This document shows positions 22,846-35,574 of a stretch of 64,000 nucleotides of DNA, piece by piece. A model generated the notes under the pieces. It saw only the letters and a list, made by a program, of their open reading frames with translations. It ran no database searches and was not told the DNA's origin. Position 1 is the first letter of the stretch. Every line of letters begins with the position of its first letter. Source of the DNA: Agelaius tricolor (taxonomy: Eukaryota; Chordata; Aves; Passeriformes; Icteridae); contig JALJCS010000004.1 in the NCBI GenBank assembly GCA_023055355.1, positions 21,395,744-21,459,743 on the forward strand, in the 5' to 3' direction. Made by a program: the position numbers and the translations under genes.

Positions 22846-25800
22846 TTAAAGACAGTGAGATTTGCTGCATGCTACCAGACATGTATAAGCTACAGAGCTA
22901 GATTTTATTTATGATGCTTCTGGGACTATTAAAATTAGGAAGATACTGGTCTTTCACCTTTCAGTCAGGCAGTCATGTGTGCTTGCAGGGAAGGGAAAAA
23001 TGTAAGGCAAACAAGCCATCTTGCTGGAGGGTGCTTAATGGCAGGCTGGAAGCCAGAAGTTAATCCCTCCTGCAGTGCAGGATCCCTTCCCTTCTCCTCT
23101 ACAAGGCCCAAAAAGAGGCAGGAAATAGCAAGGCAGCAAGCCTGGATCCCTGGCAAACAGCACTAGCTGCATGGAGTGCAGCAAGCTCATCATTACAAAA
23201 AAATACTGGAGCCATCCACAAAATTCATGCCATTCCAGCACCTGAAGCATGCCTTGGCATATGACCTTTTGGGAGGCTTTAAGCTGGGCCCTGTGCCACA
23301 GAGATAAAACAACTCTAAAGGCAGATGGCAGGAAGTAGTCAAGACATAACAGCATCACTGAGCTCCTGCCAGGGCAGGTGGACCACAGCAGCAACCAGAG
23401 GAACCTGCTGCCCTCTAGGTGGGTTCCTGGCTCTGCAGGGAGGGGATGCTGCTTTATTGGGGTTCTCAGGTTTTACTGGCCTCCACTGGGTCGTCTTAAC
23501 TTAAATGGATACAGAAACTCTTTTTTAAAAAGTACGTCTTTTGTCAACTGCACACTTGGATGGTTCTGTTTGTCAGTAGTTTCCAGAGGCATTAGAATCT
23601 GATGTTAAAAGAGCTACAACTTTTTTTCATTTACCAACCAATTTCTCCATATTTTCATGATGCGGCAGCAGTGCCCAAGGAACAAAGATATGACAACCTG
23701 AAACAGCTAACTTATCTAACCAATCTGCAAAAATGAAGGAAAAAGTAGTCCTGCTCTATGCACTCATTTCAATTTTTATGTGAAAAACAACCCCCATGCC
23801 ATTATAGATTAATTTTTTTAATGGAATCTCATTTTTAAGAGCATGATTACAACAAGTAATAATACATAACTGCAGTGATGACAAAAATCTCAGATTAATA
23901 AACATCCCTGATTTGTTTTATAGTGAAATACAGTGTTGTGATTTACCCAGGGTCAGAACCAGGGTTCTAGTGTAACCAAAAATGAAACCACAGACCCTTT
24001 ATGTCCTGTAACATCTAGGTGGAAAACCTCATGAATGCAGAGTGAGACTTATATTAATACTCTGTATTAAAAAATTATATCTCATAGTAGCCTGATTAAC
24101 GGCACCTGAAACAAAATCTGCAAGTTTCCACAAGGGAGACAAAAGGTTTTCAAAATTTCCACTCCCCTCTTTGAGACAATGAAACTCTTTGATTTGGTTG
24201 ATCACAGGGTAACTCAGTCTCTCTGCTACCTATCTTCAACCTTTCTTTTTCCTCTGCCAAAGGTTGCCCTTTCCTGGCATGAGTAGCTGTCCCCTGGCAA
24301 TTACTGATCAAACTGCTATCATGTGGGCCATCTACCTATCACTAGTGGTTTCAGCTCTCACCGTGTTCAGACCAGAACTTGGAGCAGAAAATGTTAGACC
24401 CTTGTAGTTAGGGACTAAAGGCTATACCATCACCTCCTAATGACAGGTAACAACTTCACCTGGGCACCAGGATAGTTGAGTTCAACAGCAAGAGGATATA
24501 TACACATATACATTTGGATTTCATCAAAGTGTGAAGTTGCAGCAAGCAATGGAAACTTGGTGTCTTCATTAGAAAGAAAAAGCATGATGATAAATCTTTG
24601 CCTTTCTCTTGAAAAGGCATGCAGCTCTTCACACTTTTTTTGAGACATTGATAAAACGTGATAAAGTGTGTTTCTTTACCTGGAAAGAGACTTTGCCAAC
24701 TCCCAAGGGAAAAACAATGCCGACATATGGGAAAAGGTAACTTGTTTTACCACACAGAAAGCAGAAGGCTTGTCTTAGCATGTTCTGCTTCAAAAACTGT
24801 ACTTCAAATGCCTTGAGAAAGGAAATGCTCAGGCAAATCACAGTAACTTACCTGATTTTGATTCATACTCCCATAAGGAAACAAATGCAGAGTTGATTAT
24901 TTGGGTTGTATTTTAAAAACATTTAATGTATTTAAAAATTATACACCTGAGCAACTAGTAATAACACAGTTGTGTGCAGACACCTTCACAAATGCTATGA
25001 GAGACTGAGATATCTATCAATGGGCCACTTGGTACCCAGAAGACAGATTTCACCAAACCTGGCAGACAGTTACATTTCAGCATACAAGTAGTATCTCAGA
25101 TAACATAAAAATTACTTTTGGCTCATAGAAAATAAAACTAAGAGAGAAATTGACTTAGATTATTTAGTCCCCTGACATTAATGGGAAAAGTCAATGAGCA
25201 GGTCTTCCCAGGAGGAAGCCAACACTGATATTCTTTCATAATTTTGACTTCTGTCTCATATTTACAGCAAGACACAGAGTTTTGAATCTGAATGAAAAAG
25301 GGAGTATTACATAAATATTATCTTTTCAAAAGCATAAACTTATCAAGATTTCACATTTTGTTCTAATTCTGTTGGTTAATCTCTACAGGTACATGGAGTC
25401 CTTCACTTTTTCCTAGGATTTTTAAGACATCTAATATCTGTGAAGAAACTTTTTATGACCATGCAATGATTACAAAATGTACCAGGAATCTCTGATATGG
25501 CTAGCCCTATTGACCTTCTCTCTAAGACACTTGGGGATGAAAAGTGTGAGCTAATTTATAAGCTCTGACCTCACATCATGCTAGCTCTCATAAGGAAACA
25601 TTAAAATTGATTTCATGGCATGCATCTTTAGAAAAAGAAAGGGAGATTCTGGCTTAGGCAGTGGGGTCTATGCTGGTATGTCTCCTGGAATAAAGACATC
25701 ATAAATTCTCAGCACAGGTTGAGAAAAAAATGAAAGAAACCTTACCCAACCCTCAGACAAAGGTTTATATAAACCTGTGTTCTTGGATCTCGTTCCCTGA

Positions 25801-27367
25801 GGCAGGGATGACGCATCCATTCCTGAGGCATCATATACTTCAATGATGTTGACACTGAAATTTTGCTAAAACCCTTCAAGGGGAAAACATGGTGACTTTT
25901 CAGTAGAACACAATAGTCATCAAGAAACTCCACAGCCAATTGTCCATCTGGACTTTCATCACCTTCTGCTCTCTAAATTCTAGTATGCAACATGAGCTAT
26001 AAGGAGTTGTTAAGGAACAGCAGTTGATGGTTGTGGTGGTGCATCCCTCCCTCCCCTAGGCCACACTATCACTGATGTGTGGTTCCCAACACACACTTGC
26101 ATAATTTTGTTCTGCACATCCGCTATCTTGGGAAGGTGTTGTGGCTAGAATAGCCAGTTAAAATACTTTCCTCCTTCTGAACATGTAAATAGCACAGCAT
26201 TTTTAAGTGGCAGGTATAAAAGGCACTGTCACATTCATATTCTAACTTATCATGAGATACTATTTGGGATTTTACTAATTACAGTCACAATGTATTAAGG
26301 AAATAGATCTTAAGTTTGCTGTAACAACAACAGAAGATGCAATAATGGCATCAGAAAATGGCATATATAAATAAAATATGAATTTGAAAACTACAGTAGA
26401 AAAACATAAATAAAACAAACAGGGAGTCTTTAAATTAAAATTTTAAATTACCAGAGCAAGAGCTTAAAATAATTTTTCATTTGTCTTTCAAACGCACCTT
26501 TCTATTTTCTTTAATCATACTTATTCACTTATTTTAGAAACTGTAGAGTGTATTTTCTTTTAACAGGTAAAAACACATTGCCAAAAGTTCTTTCAGTGTA
26601 ATTGAAAGACAATATATATGTATCATCAAACAGTATTTTGTGACTTTTTGCAACCTTCTCATGAAACTGCAATACACAAAGAACTGCTAATTATGTGCTC
26701 TATATTTTTACTTTAGAGCCTGGTTACTAAAATAATAAAGGAAGAAACATGAATTACTCAAAAGTGATCTTTGAATTTGTTTTAGTTGTGAAACAGTAAC
26801 AGAATTACAAACTAACCTATGAAATTAACTTTTTATTCTTGAAGTATTTTAATGATAAAAGTAGATGGAAGTTACAGTATCTCAAGACACAAATATCCAA
26901 TACATGTTTTGTCTTTTTTTCTCATTTAAAAGAATAAAATCAAGACTTCCACAACAATACTTTCAAGTTGCAATTCACGTTCATTAAAAAGAAACCCTTG
27001 TTTGCAGTTTTACACTGATTTGGATTATCAAGAATATTAAGACTTTTTTATTTCTTACGGTGTTCCTAATTCCTTTACAGACTTCCTCATTTCCCAGGCA
27101 GTGTAATAGGCTATTTTCACTTTTGCCTTTATTCAGAACTTCATTTTTGATTCTTCTCACTAGGTAATAACTTGGTCTACTGAGTCTGAAAACTTTCTAT
27201 AACAGTATTTCAATAGCAAGTTTGTTACTACACCAAAAAATATCAAACATGTCACAATCTCAGCATGTTCTTCTACTTGGCATGTTAAAGAATCTAACAA
27301 TTTATACTGTTTGCATACTTTCTGCAAAATAATTGTATCTACCAGCTTAATCAACATCCGAATTTAC

Positions 27368-27397
27368 CTCTAATAGTCATCTTATTGAAAGCTCCTC
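27368..27397 (-). other. Candidate 30-nt phase 1-1 microexon (unproven)
   Basis: On the minus strand, a good acceptor (pyrimidine run ending ctttttctag) is followed after 30 nt by GAG|gtaaat. If inserted between the NTRK2 transmembrane and juxtamembrane exons it keeps the phase-1 frame and adds residues reading GGAFNKMTIR without a stop. It occupies the same relative position as the mammalian 48-nt exon but shows no similarity to it. Chance acceptor/donor pairs are common in 64 kb of intron, so this is only a candidate. Confidence 0.15.
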
Positions 27398-28581
27398 CTA
27401 GAAAAAGAATGGACCTTTATATTGAGGCTATTTCTCCTAGACACTGAGGATACATCAAATTAGTTCCAAAAGCATATTTTACATGGATGATGATAAAAAA
27501 GCATATGTCTAAAGTACACTGCAGGACATCACAATTGTTCAAATAGGTGAAAAATTTCAAAATTGCCTATGGGTATAGAAAGCCAACTTGGTACAATACT
27601 TAGAGATCTGGTAAGACCCCAGAGGAGAAAAACATGACAAAACATTTCAGAAGCAAGAAAATGAACATTCAATCTGCTGTGGTCCAAACACAGCAATCAC
27701 ATTAATGGGAATATATGACATGCCCAAGTGAAAAGCAAAAAAGATAAAAAATCTGGACATAACCTGTGATACAACCACTTCAACATTCTTTTGTTTTCTG
27801 TTTCATTAAATATGTCAAGAAATCCAGATAGCTCAGGCTAACAAACAGCTAGCCTGACAAAAAGTTCCAAAGCAAAACATGGCCTTCAAATCACAGCACT
27901 GATGTTTCCTCAAAATAATTTGGAAAATCACCACATCGTACTTGAATATTTAACCAAACAACTTTTTTTGTTGTAAAGTTGAGTAGATGAAGTATGGCCT
28001 GATACACAAAACTTTGTGTCTTACAGGCAACAGCTGAACATGTGGTTATTTGACCTGAATACACATACATTTGTTTGAATGTACATGGTAATGATACATA
28101 CACTTAAAATAAAGTATGTTAAATAGAAATAAAACTACTGCAAACAGTTGCAGGGCAGCGGGGGAGGGGGGGGATGCTTTATCAATAGAATAACCATTAA
28201 TGACGCTATAAAAATATAATTAAGGAGTTGAATCACACTTCTTATTGGAACACAGGCAACAATAGCATTTTTATAACAATAGATAACAGGTGAGGAACGT
28301 AGAAATTGACATATTTTTCAATGCACTGCACTATTATTAATGAAATACAAAATGTGATCAATTTACAGGTAGTGAAAGACACAATGATATTATAGAACTT
28401 TATTGGCCTGTTAAAAGTAATTTCATGTAATACATTTTTTATAGATTGTGCAAAGTGTTATGGTAACAATTGGGAATAAAAACAATGATTGTCTGTTACA
28501 AGAAACATGAAAGATTTTAAACACGAAGAATTAGAGGGAAGAGGGGGAGAAAAGACTCACAGTTTGCTGATGGATAACAGC

Positions 28582-28840
28582 AAATCATAGAATGGGTCAG
28601 GTTGAAAGGGACCACAGTGGATCCTCAGGTCCAACCTCCCTGCTCAAGTGAGGTCATCCCAGAGCACATGGCACAGAATTGTGTCCAGATGGTTCTTGAA
28701 TATCTCCACTGAAGGAGACTGCACAACTTCTCTGGGTGGTCTGTGCCAGCACCTGGTCACCTGCACAGCAAAGAAGTTCTTCCTCATGTTCAGGTGGAAC
28801 TTCCTGTGCATCATTTTGTGCCCACTGCCTTTGTCCCACT
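28582..28840 (-). mobile_element. CR1 LINE 3' end, antisense to +
   Basis: Starting at aatcatagaatgggtcagg, the sequence follows the reverse complement of the avian CR1 3' end. The recognisable blocks are gttgaaagggaccac, ccaacctccctgctc, the cacaacttctctgggtgg block and gaagttcttcctcatgttcagg. The element therefore lies on the minus strand, the same orientation as NTRK2. It is 5'-truncated, as nearly all CR1 copies are. Open frames over it on both strands are element-derived. Confidence 0.92.
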
Positions 28841-28908
28841 ATTTGGCTTTTATAATGAGATGCTATGGTGGAAGGCAACTTTGTGCTAAAATTTAGAATA
28901 TTACTTTT

Positions 28909-28952
28909 TTCCATGTGTGAAAAAAAATACTTTCCATGTGTGAAAAAATACT
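28909..28952 (+). repeat. Tandem duplication of about 22 bp
   Basis: The block ttccatgtgtgaaaaaatac occurs twice in succession (the first copy has two extra A). Just after the CR1 copy at 28.6 kb; a small local duplication. Confidence 0.85.
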
Positions 28953-30428
28953 TTAAAAAATGTTAAAGTTCTATACTTTTAAGTCAACTTAATGACTCTT
29001 CCTTTTTTTAAACTGAGCCTGAAATATAAAAGGAAATATAAAAGCTCTCTCAGGAACAGAGAGCTCTGAATGGCAGTGAAAGATTTGAAGTGTATTTGTT
29101 TAAGACTCTGGTCTTGGGTTTTTGCAGTGATGTGGCAGCCCATATGCTTTCACACTAGTAAAGTCAGTGATTCCTATGAAATAGCTGTGTTTAAAAAAAC
29201 CCCTCTAAAATAATACTAAAATACTTAGGGAAAAATCAGGATTTCTTTTCTGTTTGGTGGACATACCTGAAAAGGGAGCCCTACTCTGCTTACATCAAAG
29301 AAAAAAACAAAGCTATCATATGAAAGCCATGACTTTACCCTTTACTTCCTCGAATATCAGATAGTTCTCTGAAATTTTATATGGTTGTTCTTGTCATCCC
29401 AGCTGAGGAACAAAGTAACAGTGAAAATATGTATGCAAGGAGACAAGTTTCCTCCTATATTAAGAGGTAATCTGCTTAGTAACCCTGCTGTGACTTGCTG
29501 CCTCTAGAGATCACGGGGGAATGGCCCTCTTCAAAATGAAAGCAGTTTGGCTCTATGCTGCCTACAACTCTGCTGCAGGCCAGAACACGTGCTTATCCAA
29601 CGCACTCCTTGCAGCTGAAAAAATATAGCTAGTCATGGAAGGTTGCTATTAAAATTAGAAGTATATAGCATGTCCATACTAAAACAATACACACTCTCAC
29701 ATGGGCTCTTCCAATCTATTGCTTTTTTTTGGATGAAAGTAAGTCAACCAGGTAATCTCGAGGCTGATTAAAAGAGAATACCATGTTCTCCAAGTTCAGT
29801 CACATACATGCTTGTGGAACTGAACACCTATATTTATTTCCAATCACTGCATCATTTTCTATCTTCAGAGTAGATTTAATTTGTATGAACAAAAGAAAAA
29901 CAGAGCAAATGGAAGCCAGCTTCAAAAGTTTGGGCATACACATTCCTATGGAAGTGGGACAATGAAATGGGCTGTGACATGTGAAATACACAGCACCAGC
30001 ATTCTCTGTGCACTCTATGATGTTGCATTCATGCTCAATGCTTCTAACCACCCACAAACACATGTTCTGGAGATCAGATTATGAAAATCTCAAACAACAT
30101 GGACCTACATTATACCTACTTTACACCATCACATAATTATGGCAAAGTCCTTCAAAAGGATATTCCAAGATGCTACACATTTGTGCCCTAAGAAGAAGAG
30201 AGCTTACCACAACTCAAAAAGTAGGACATTGAGCTCTCTGAAGAACAGAAAACAGAACCACCAACAATTGGAAGGAAGAGAAGAAGCCAGAGAGAATGAT
30301 GGAGAAGAAGAAAATACTAAAAACCTTTACATAAGCTTTTGGGGTTTTCTTTTGAAATAAACATGAACAAAATACTTTGCTGCTCAGTCTACTAGTAACT
30401 TCTGAATTATTTCAAATAATAAAATAAT

Positions 30429-30452
30429 ATTATTATTGTTAACAATAATAAT
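30429..30452. repeat. Perfect 24-bp palindrome
   Basis: The left arm attattattgtt is followed directly by its exact reverse complement aacaataataat, with no spacer. It lies in a TAA-rich block. It could extrude as a cruciform; no role is implied. Confidence 0.85.
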
Positions 30453-32052
30453 TACTATTAACTGGAAAAATGGCTGAATTAAAAAGAGCTTTGAAAGGGT
30501 GATTTTTTTAATCTGTTGGATAATAACTTTCAACTTTACAAACCATTTGCAAGTTTTTAAGCATTAAGATGCAAATGAAGTGATGGCCTTCATGGTGATG
30601 ATTAGCTGTCAACTTAACATGGACAACTGGGTAAAGGGATTGACAAACTTTGTATGAAGGCTTCTGTTTAAAGAGCCACTTGGAAGTGTATGGGTCATTT
30701 TCATATGGCAAAATTCCATGTGTTTTATAGTTTGTGAAAAACCAGGCTTAGGAATTTGCTTTCTTAGGGAAAAAATTGATTTTTAGTGCTGCTGCCAACA
30801 GTCAAAAAAGAAAAAGCAATCCTTACAAGAACTATTTGATGTAAAATTGTATTCAACTAGCTGTCTACAGGTTTTCTTGGCATTGTTTGCTGTTTCCAAG
30901 GATCTTGATCTTACTCCCACTGAAACGCATGCTTTGCTTCACTGCTGCCTGGGAGAGGTCCAGCTGGTAGACAAATGCAGTGGAAAGGATGAAGACTGTC
31001 TTTCACAGGTTACAATAGTCAAGACACATATTGCCATGAAAATGTCTCATAGCAGCCTCAGTCTGCCCTGGTTGTGAGCTTCCAGGACTCCCACTAAAAA
31101 AGAGATGGTCTCTAGACAGCTTTCTTCAGGAACAGACATTTTGCAACTGCTCCCACCTCGCTTTCCATGACAGGCAGCTGCAGCGAGCACAGCTCTGACC
31201 TCTGCCTGGGAACAATGCACTTCTTTGCAACATAGACCTGGCCACTGGTCAAACTCCCATCACATTCAACAGAAACAGGTTTATTTAACAGAGTGGATGA
31301 CATGACTTGCCTCACACCAAAACAGGCCCAGCAGTGCTTCCTCTCCGGGCCCCAAACTAATCTGCCCATCAAACTGCTAAACAGCTTATCTCAACATGTC
31401 TCTGAGCATATTAAATGTCTATCTAAAATAAATTCTAGTACAAATAAACCCCTTCTAGCAGAACTGTAGAAATATGCTTTTATTTTAGTTTCATGTCTGG
31501 CACAGCAGAAAAAAATAGCAACTCTGCCTTTAGACATTTCATAGCCTTTTTTATTGTTCAGTAAAACAATATAAAAGCTTTTTAATGTCAAATCCTGGAT
31601 GTTCATCAATTTTTACCATGTTAATGGTTCCTGTATGATTTTTAGTTTCAGTCTCACTTTATTTTAAGGAGATCAAGAATTTGTAATTAAGTGAGCCCTT
31701 TGTAAACCAACACCATTTGGGCAGATCAGAATCTCTACAGTTACAAGCAATGTCACTTACAATCAAGCTGAAAGACAGAAGCTAGTGGGTATCATAATTT
31801 CTGTGTTAAAAAGTTTAGCTCCCTTAGCTTTAAGAGTCTCTGTCCACATACTGAAAAAAAACCTATTTTAGGAACATGTAGTCTTTTTCCATCAAGCACT
31901 AAACATCTGTGCTAAGACATTATTAGTAACAAATCATGTGCTGTAATCCATAATATTCTGTGACTATCTACATCAAGTAATAATGTACTGAGTGTCTAAC
32001 AAAATGTAGTACAAAATATGTAAGAAGGATATTCTACAATACAGATATAAAA

Positions 32053-32076
32053 ATATATATATATATATATATATAT
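32053..32076 (+). repeat. (AT)n microsatellite
   Basis: An uninterrupted alternating AT run of about 24 bp, lying just below the first AATAAA candidate (minus strand) for the T1 3'UTR. Confidence 0.95.
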
Positions 32077-32099
32077 TTCAGTGGTGCATAGATCAGTTG

Positions 32100-34595
32100 T
32101 TTATTAAAGTACCTCCATGATTACATAAAATCCAAAATACTGTGTCAGTACATTCTGAAACATTTGAAGGTCAAACCTACCCCTATCCAATAAAGATGAA
32201 CTGCAAAGTGCTACAAAATAAATTACAAAAAATTATGTAAAATCCCCAATCAATAAATGTGCATATTTATGCATATAAATATTCTGAATCAGAAAGAACT
32301 ACTTTTTAAAATTAAATATTTCAAAAGTCAACTACCAAATTCCAGCTTTGCAAGTTTGCTTTTTCTCTGCCAAAAGAAAAGGGTTCAGATTCTCACCTCA
32401 TTAATTCGGCAATAAATTGTGAACACATAACTGAAATATGCTAACTTTGTCCTAGCAAACTTCAAACTGGAATTTGGGCTACTGTGTCAAGGTCTGCTCA
32501 TGATCCAATATGCGTTTGATGTAAGTCCACTGACTTTAGTTCAAATGTTGCCACTAGATGATTGTCTACTGATTTAGAATCACCTCTGTGACATCAGATA
32601 TTATTTCAACAGGAGGACAGATTCATGGATAAGCAAGAAGTCCAAGAAGAAAATAATTAAAAGGAAGGTAAAATGAGTCAGTAAGCAGAAGAGAAAGTTA
32701 GGATCTCTGGAAAATAACACCATGTCTTATAAGACATAGACTTAGGGAGGAAAAAAGGCAGACATTCCTAATACTCTTTCTCAGGAAAAGCAGAGCACTT
32801 GATGACATCTAACTTCAAAGAGGAACTGTGATGGATATCCTTAATTGCTGCCATCCCTCCCCAAATCACCACAGTATGTGCAGGGCGACAAAGACAACAC
32901 GATTCCTAGGTCATCAGTAGACTTCCAGCTCTGTCCTCTTCTTTAATGTGGGGAGCAGAATACATCTTTGGGACAGATTTTTAGCAACTGCATCTCCCCT
33001 TCCCTAACTAGTGGAAAGGGAAAGGAAGTATTCCCCTACATAGGGCTAGAAGTATGCAAATGTGGATGCATGTCTTGACTAATAAGGATATTTCTGAAAC
33101 TTGAGCACAGCAGGGATAAAGAACGTGAATGCAACAGACTCAAGAGAACACAAGAAAAAAGTTGAAGGATTAAGAGTCTTAGAAGGCAAAAAGCAAGTAA
33201 ATACACAGAAATAGAATTAAAGAGTCAATACAGTACTGTAGAAAGAGAGGAATGATGTATGGCTTTAAAAGACTGCAGTAAAAGAAAAGGCAATAGTGTT
33301 ACAATGAAAGAGTGAAAATGGCTGAAATTAAAAACAGGTAACAATGAAAAGCAAATATATTAGGGACAAAATAATACTGTCTATTTCATTAAACATAGTT
33401 GTAAGGAGTTAAATTCAAAACAAATCTCAAAAATTTAACCAGAATACACAGAAACATAAGCATCTACCTCAGTCTTTCACTACTAGTCTCTCACTCTTTG
33501 TAGCTAACTCTCAGTTTAAAAAACCCTGAAACTTCATACTTCTTAAAATTCCCTAAATGGAAAAGATCAAAGTAGACCCCTCAGGATTTGATACATAAAT
33601 CAAATGAAAATTAATTTCTAGTACTATATCTAAATGCAGCCCTGCTCTTGAAAGGTTCATGCCTTCATTTAGCTTTACTTGTTACAGTAGACTCTTCTCT
33701 GCAGTATCGTGAAGCACATTCTGAAGCATACTTCATAGTTAAATATGAACAGTTAAACAAGCCTCTAAGTCTACATCTGAAGGACCAGCCACATACCATT
33801 GTTCGTCTTGCTCTTGGCTCAGAATCAGCATTCTGGCCTACTACAGATTGTGTGCTTTTTCAAACTTAGGGACTATCTTGAGTAAGCACAAGCTAACTGA
33901 ATGTCTAAGTCATGGCACTGGTTCAACAACCAAACACACCAAACAGTATTGCCACCTTTCTGTATATAACTTAGACTCCCCATCTTCCTGGTAAAGTCAG
34001 TGGAACTACATACATAATAAGATTTGCAGGGCCAGCTCTGCAATTTACTGCTTCAGGAGTTAAGACCATATTCTGCAAATATACAAGAACTTAACTTTAA
34101 GGATGTGAACATTTCCACAGAAATCAGTGAGCTTGCACACACACTCAAACTAAGCATTGTAGAAATTTTGCAGAGGCGTTAATTCATTAAAATAAAAGCA
34201 GCTTTGCAGTTCACCTTTGATAAATATTATTTATAAAAACAACATCTTTCCAGTTAAGTTCGAACAGAAAAAAAATTGACAGAGGAAACAATATAATTTC
34301 ATTTCAATGTCATTTTGGAAGACACAGTGAGGACAAGGCAATAGGAAAGAGTCTGGTAGCTTATTTCTGGAATTTCTTGAGTTTTTTTAGCTGCCTCAGG
34401 GCTTCACCTTTCCCTGCTCTTGGAAAAACAGCTACTGATTTGAATGAACTATAGTTCTCCAAACATAACCAATGTTTAAAAGAAAAATCCAAGGGAGGTG
34501 GCACTTCACTGGGCAAGAACACTGTCCACTCCCTACAGTGCAGCACACAGATTCCAAGCTCAACAGCCCCTCTCTCATCTTTTTCCTTATTTGAT
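32100..34595 (-). other. NTRK2: Possible TrkB-T1 3'UTR, distal end unresolved
   Basis: T1 transcripts terminate in the exon that begins at 34633, so sequence just below 34596 must be 3'UTR for some distance. Reading down the minus strand, the first canonical AATAAA I find is at 32100-32105, about 2.5 kb after the stop; an ATTAAA variant occurs at 32942-32947. Further AATAAA copies lie near 31.66, 31.55, 31.48 and 31.28 kb. I cannot choose between them from sequence alone. The stretch has no transposon I recognise and no coding signal. The start is certain; the given end is a placeholder at the first AATAAA. Confidence 0.4.
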
Positions 34596-34633
34596 TTACC
34601 CATCCAGTGGGATCTTATGAAATAAAACAAAAC
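34596..34633 (-). CDS. NTRK2: NTRK2 T1 terminal exon, coding part (truncated TrkB-T1 tail)
   Basis: This is the alternative last coding exon of the truncated, kinase-less TrkB-T1 receptor. On the minus strand the acceptor is a long T-run ending tttttag at 34634-34635. The exon starts GT, which completes a glycine codon begun in the upstream exon, then encodes FVLFHKIPLDG followed by TAA at 34596-34598. The 11-residue tail is identical to the T1 tail I know from mammals. T1 binds BDNF at the cell surface but lacks the kinase; known roles are dominant-negative pairing with full-length TrkB, ligand sequestration and glial calcium or Rho-GDI signalling. Using this exon excludes the juxtamembrane exon at 9928-10116 and all kinase exons, because translation stops and the transcript polyadenylates here. 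A candidate branch point (ctcac, around 34654-34658) lies about 20 nt upstream. Confidence 0.96.
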
Positions 34634-34760
34634 CTAAAAAAAACAAAATAAAGTGTGAGAAATCATGCTTAAAAAAAGAAAAAAAGTCAAAGAAAAATCA
34701 ATGCAAAGGACCAAACACAAATGAATACTTGACAATCAAACACATACACATAAAAAACAT
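34634..34760 (-). promoter_or_regulatory. NTRK2: Long U-rich polypyrimidine region before the T1 acceptor
   Basis: In the transcript sense (minus strand) the roughly 130 nt before the T1 exon are strikingly T-rich. There is an eight-T run directly at the acceptor, a further T-rich block near 34670-34700, and T/G-mixed sequence towards 34760. Such tracts bind U2AF65 and competing regulators (PTB, CELF, TIA1 and related proteins) and could set the T1 versus kinase isoform choice. The composition is seen directly; the regulatory role is inference. Confidence 0.5.
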
Positions 34761-35505
34761 TTAAAGCATACATAAATTAGATAAAAACTGTGCATGAATT
34801 TATGAAAATGATGACATTACCTCTATCTTGTGGCTAAAGATTTTATTTGTTAAATAAAAATGTATAACGTGTGCTATTTCTTTGTCTTTAACATATCAAC
34901 AAACTCAGATTGAGTTGTAATGCAGTAAGTCTAGAATTCTCCAACCAGGAACAGTGCTATGTATGGGTTAGAAAAACCTCAGCCAGGTGCTCTGCCTTGT
35001 GCCAAGGCTGATGTGAACAGACCAATGTGCACAATCAAGTTCTCTGCCTTTTGTTTGGTACACCAATTACTTTCGTGGTACCCCGCTATTCCACAGACTT
35101 ATTCTAAGTACCAGGATCCTCTCTAACTTTTGTTTCGCACCTTAGCTTTGTGCACATCATTCTTTCTGCCTGCTCTGAACAGGCTGTTGCCCTTAGCAGC
35201 ATTAACTGCCTCTGTAATGGCAGAAAAATGTGGAGCTGGGAGAAATATTAGTCAATTATCTTGAAATCAATTGTATTTAAATATCAAGAGGAACTTAAAA
35301 ATCAACAACTAAATATGATGGCACATTGAAATACATAAAAATCCCCAGGACATGTTCTGGTCTGAGATGAAGGACAAATCTATCCCCCAAAACTTACCTG
35401 ACTGGCTAAGGACAAGAATTTTTTTAAAAGCTACATAGGGTCCTGTGTGGAATTCAGCTAGCTGACTTAATGGAACAAATACTTCCTAGAACAGCATTGC
35501 CTTAC

Positions 35506-35574
35506 CTAGTCTGTTGTTATCTGATGCAGTTGAGTTATTATGTACATCACTGTTGACAGCCACCATTACTTGTT
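35506..35574 (-). other. Candidate 69-nt phase 1-1 cassette exon (unproven)
   Basis: On the minus strand, an acceptor with a T-run (gtgtttttttcaaatgttattag) precedes 69 nt ending CTAG|gtaagg, a strong donor. Read in the phase imposed by the NTRK2 transmembrane exon, the segment is open and gives EQVMVAVNSDVHNNSTASDN followed by NRL; it returns to phase 1, so T1 or the juxtamembrane exon could follow in frame. It lies only 0.9 kb upstream of the T1 exon. I know of no described TrkB exon with this sequence. Composition (N/S/D-rich, one NNST N-glycosylation-type sequon) would be odd for a cytosolic insert. It may be chance. Confidence 0.2.

Noticed and set aside
34361..34630. 89-codon minus-strand frame overlapping the T1 exon
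   Set aside because: It lies in a different frame from the T1 tail and begins with TTG rather than ATG. The conserved FVLFHKIPLDG frame with TAA explains the exon; the rest is 3'UTR.
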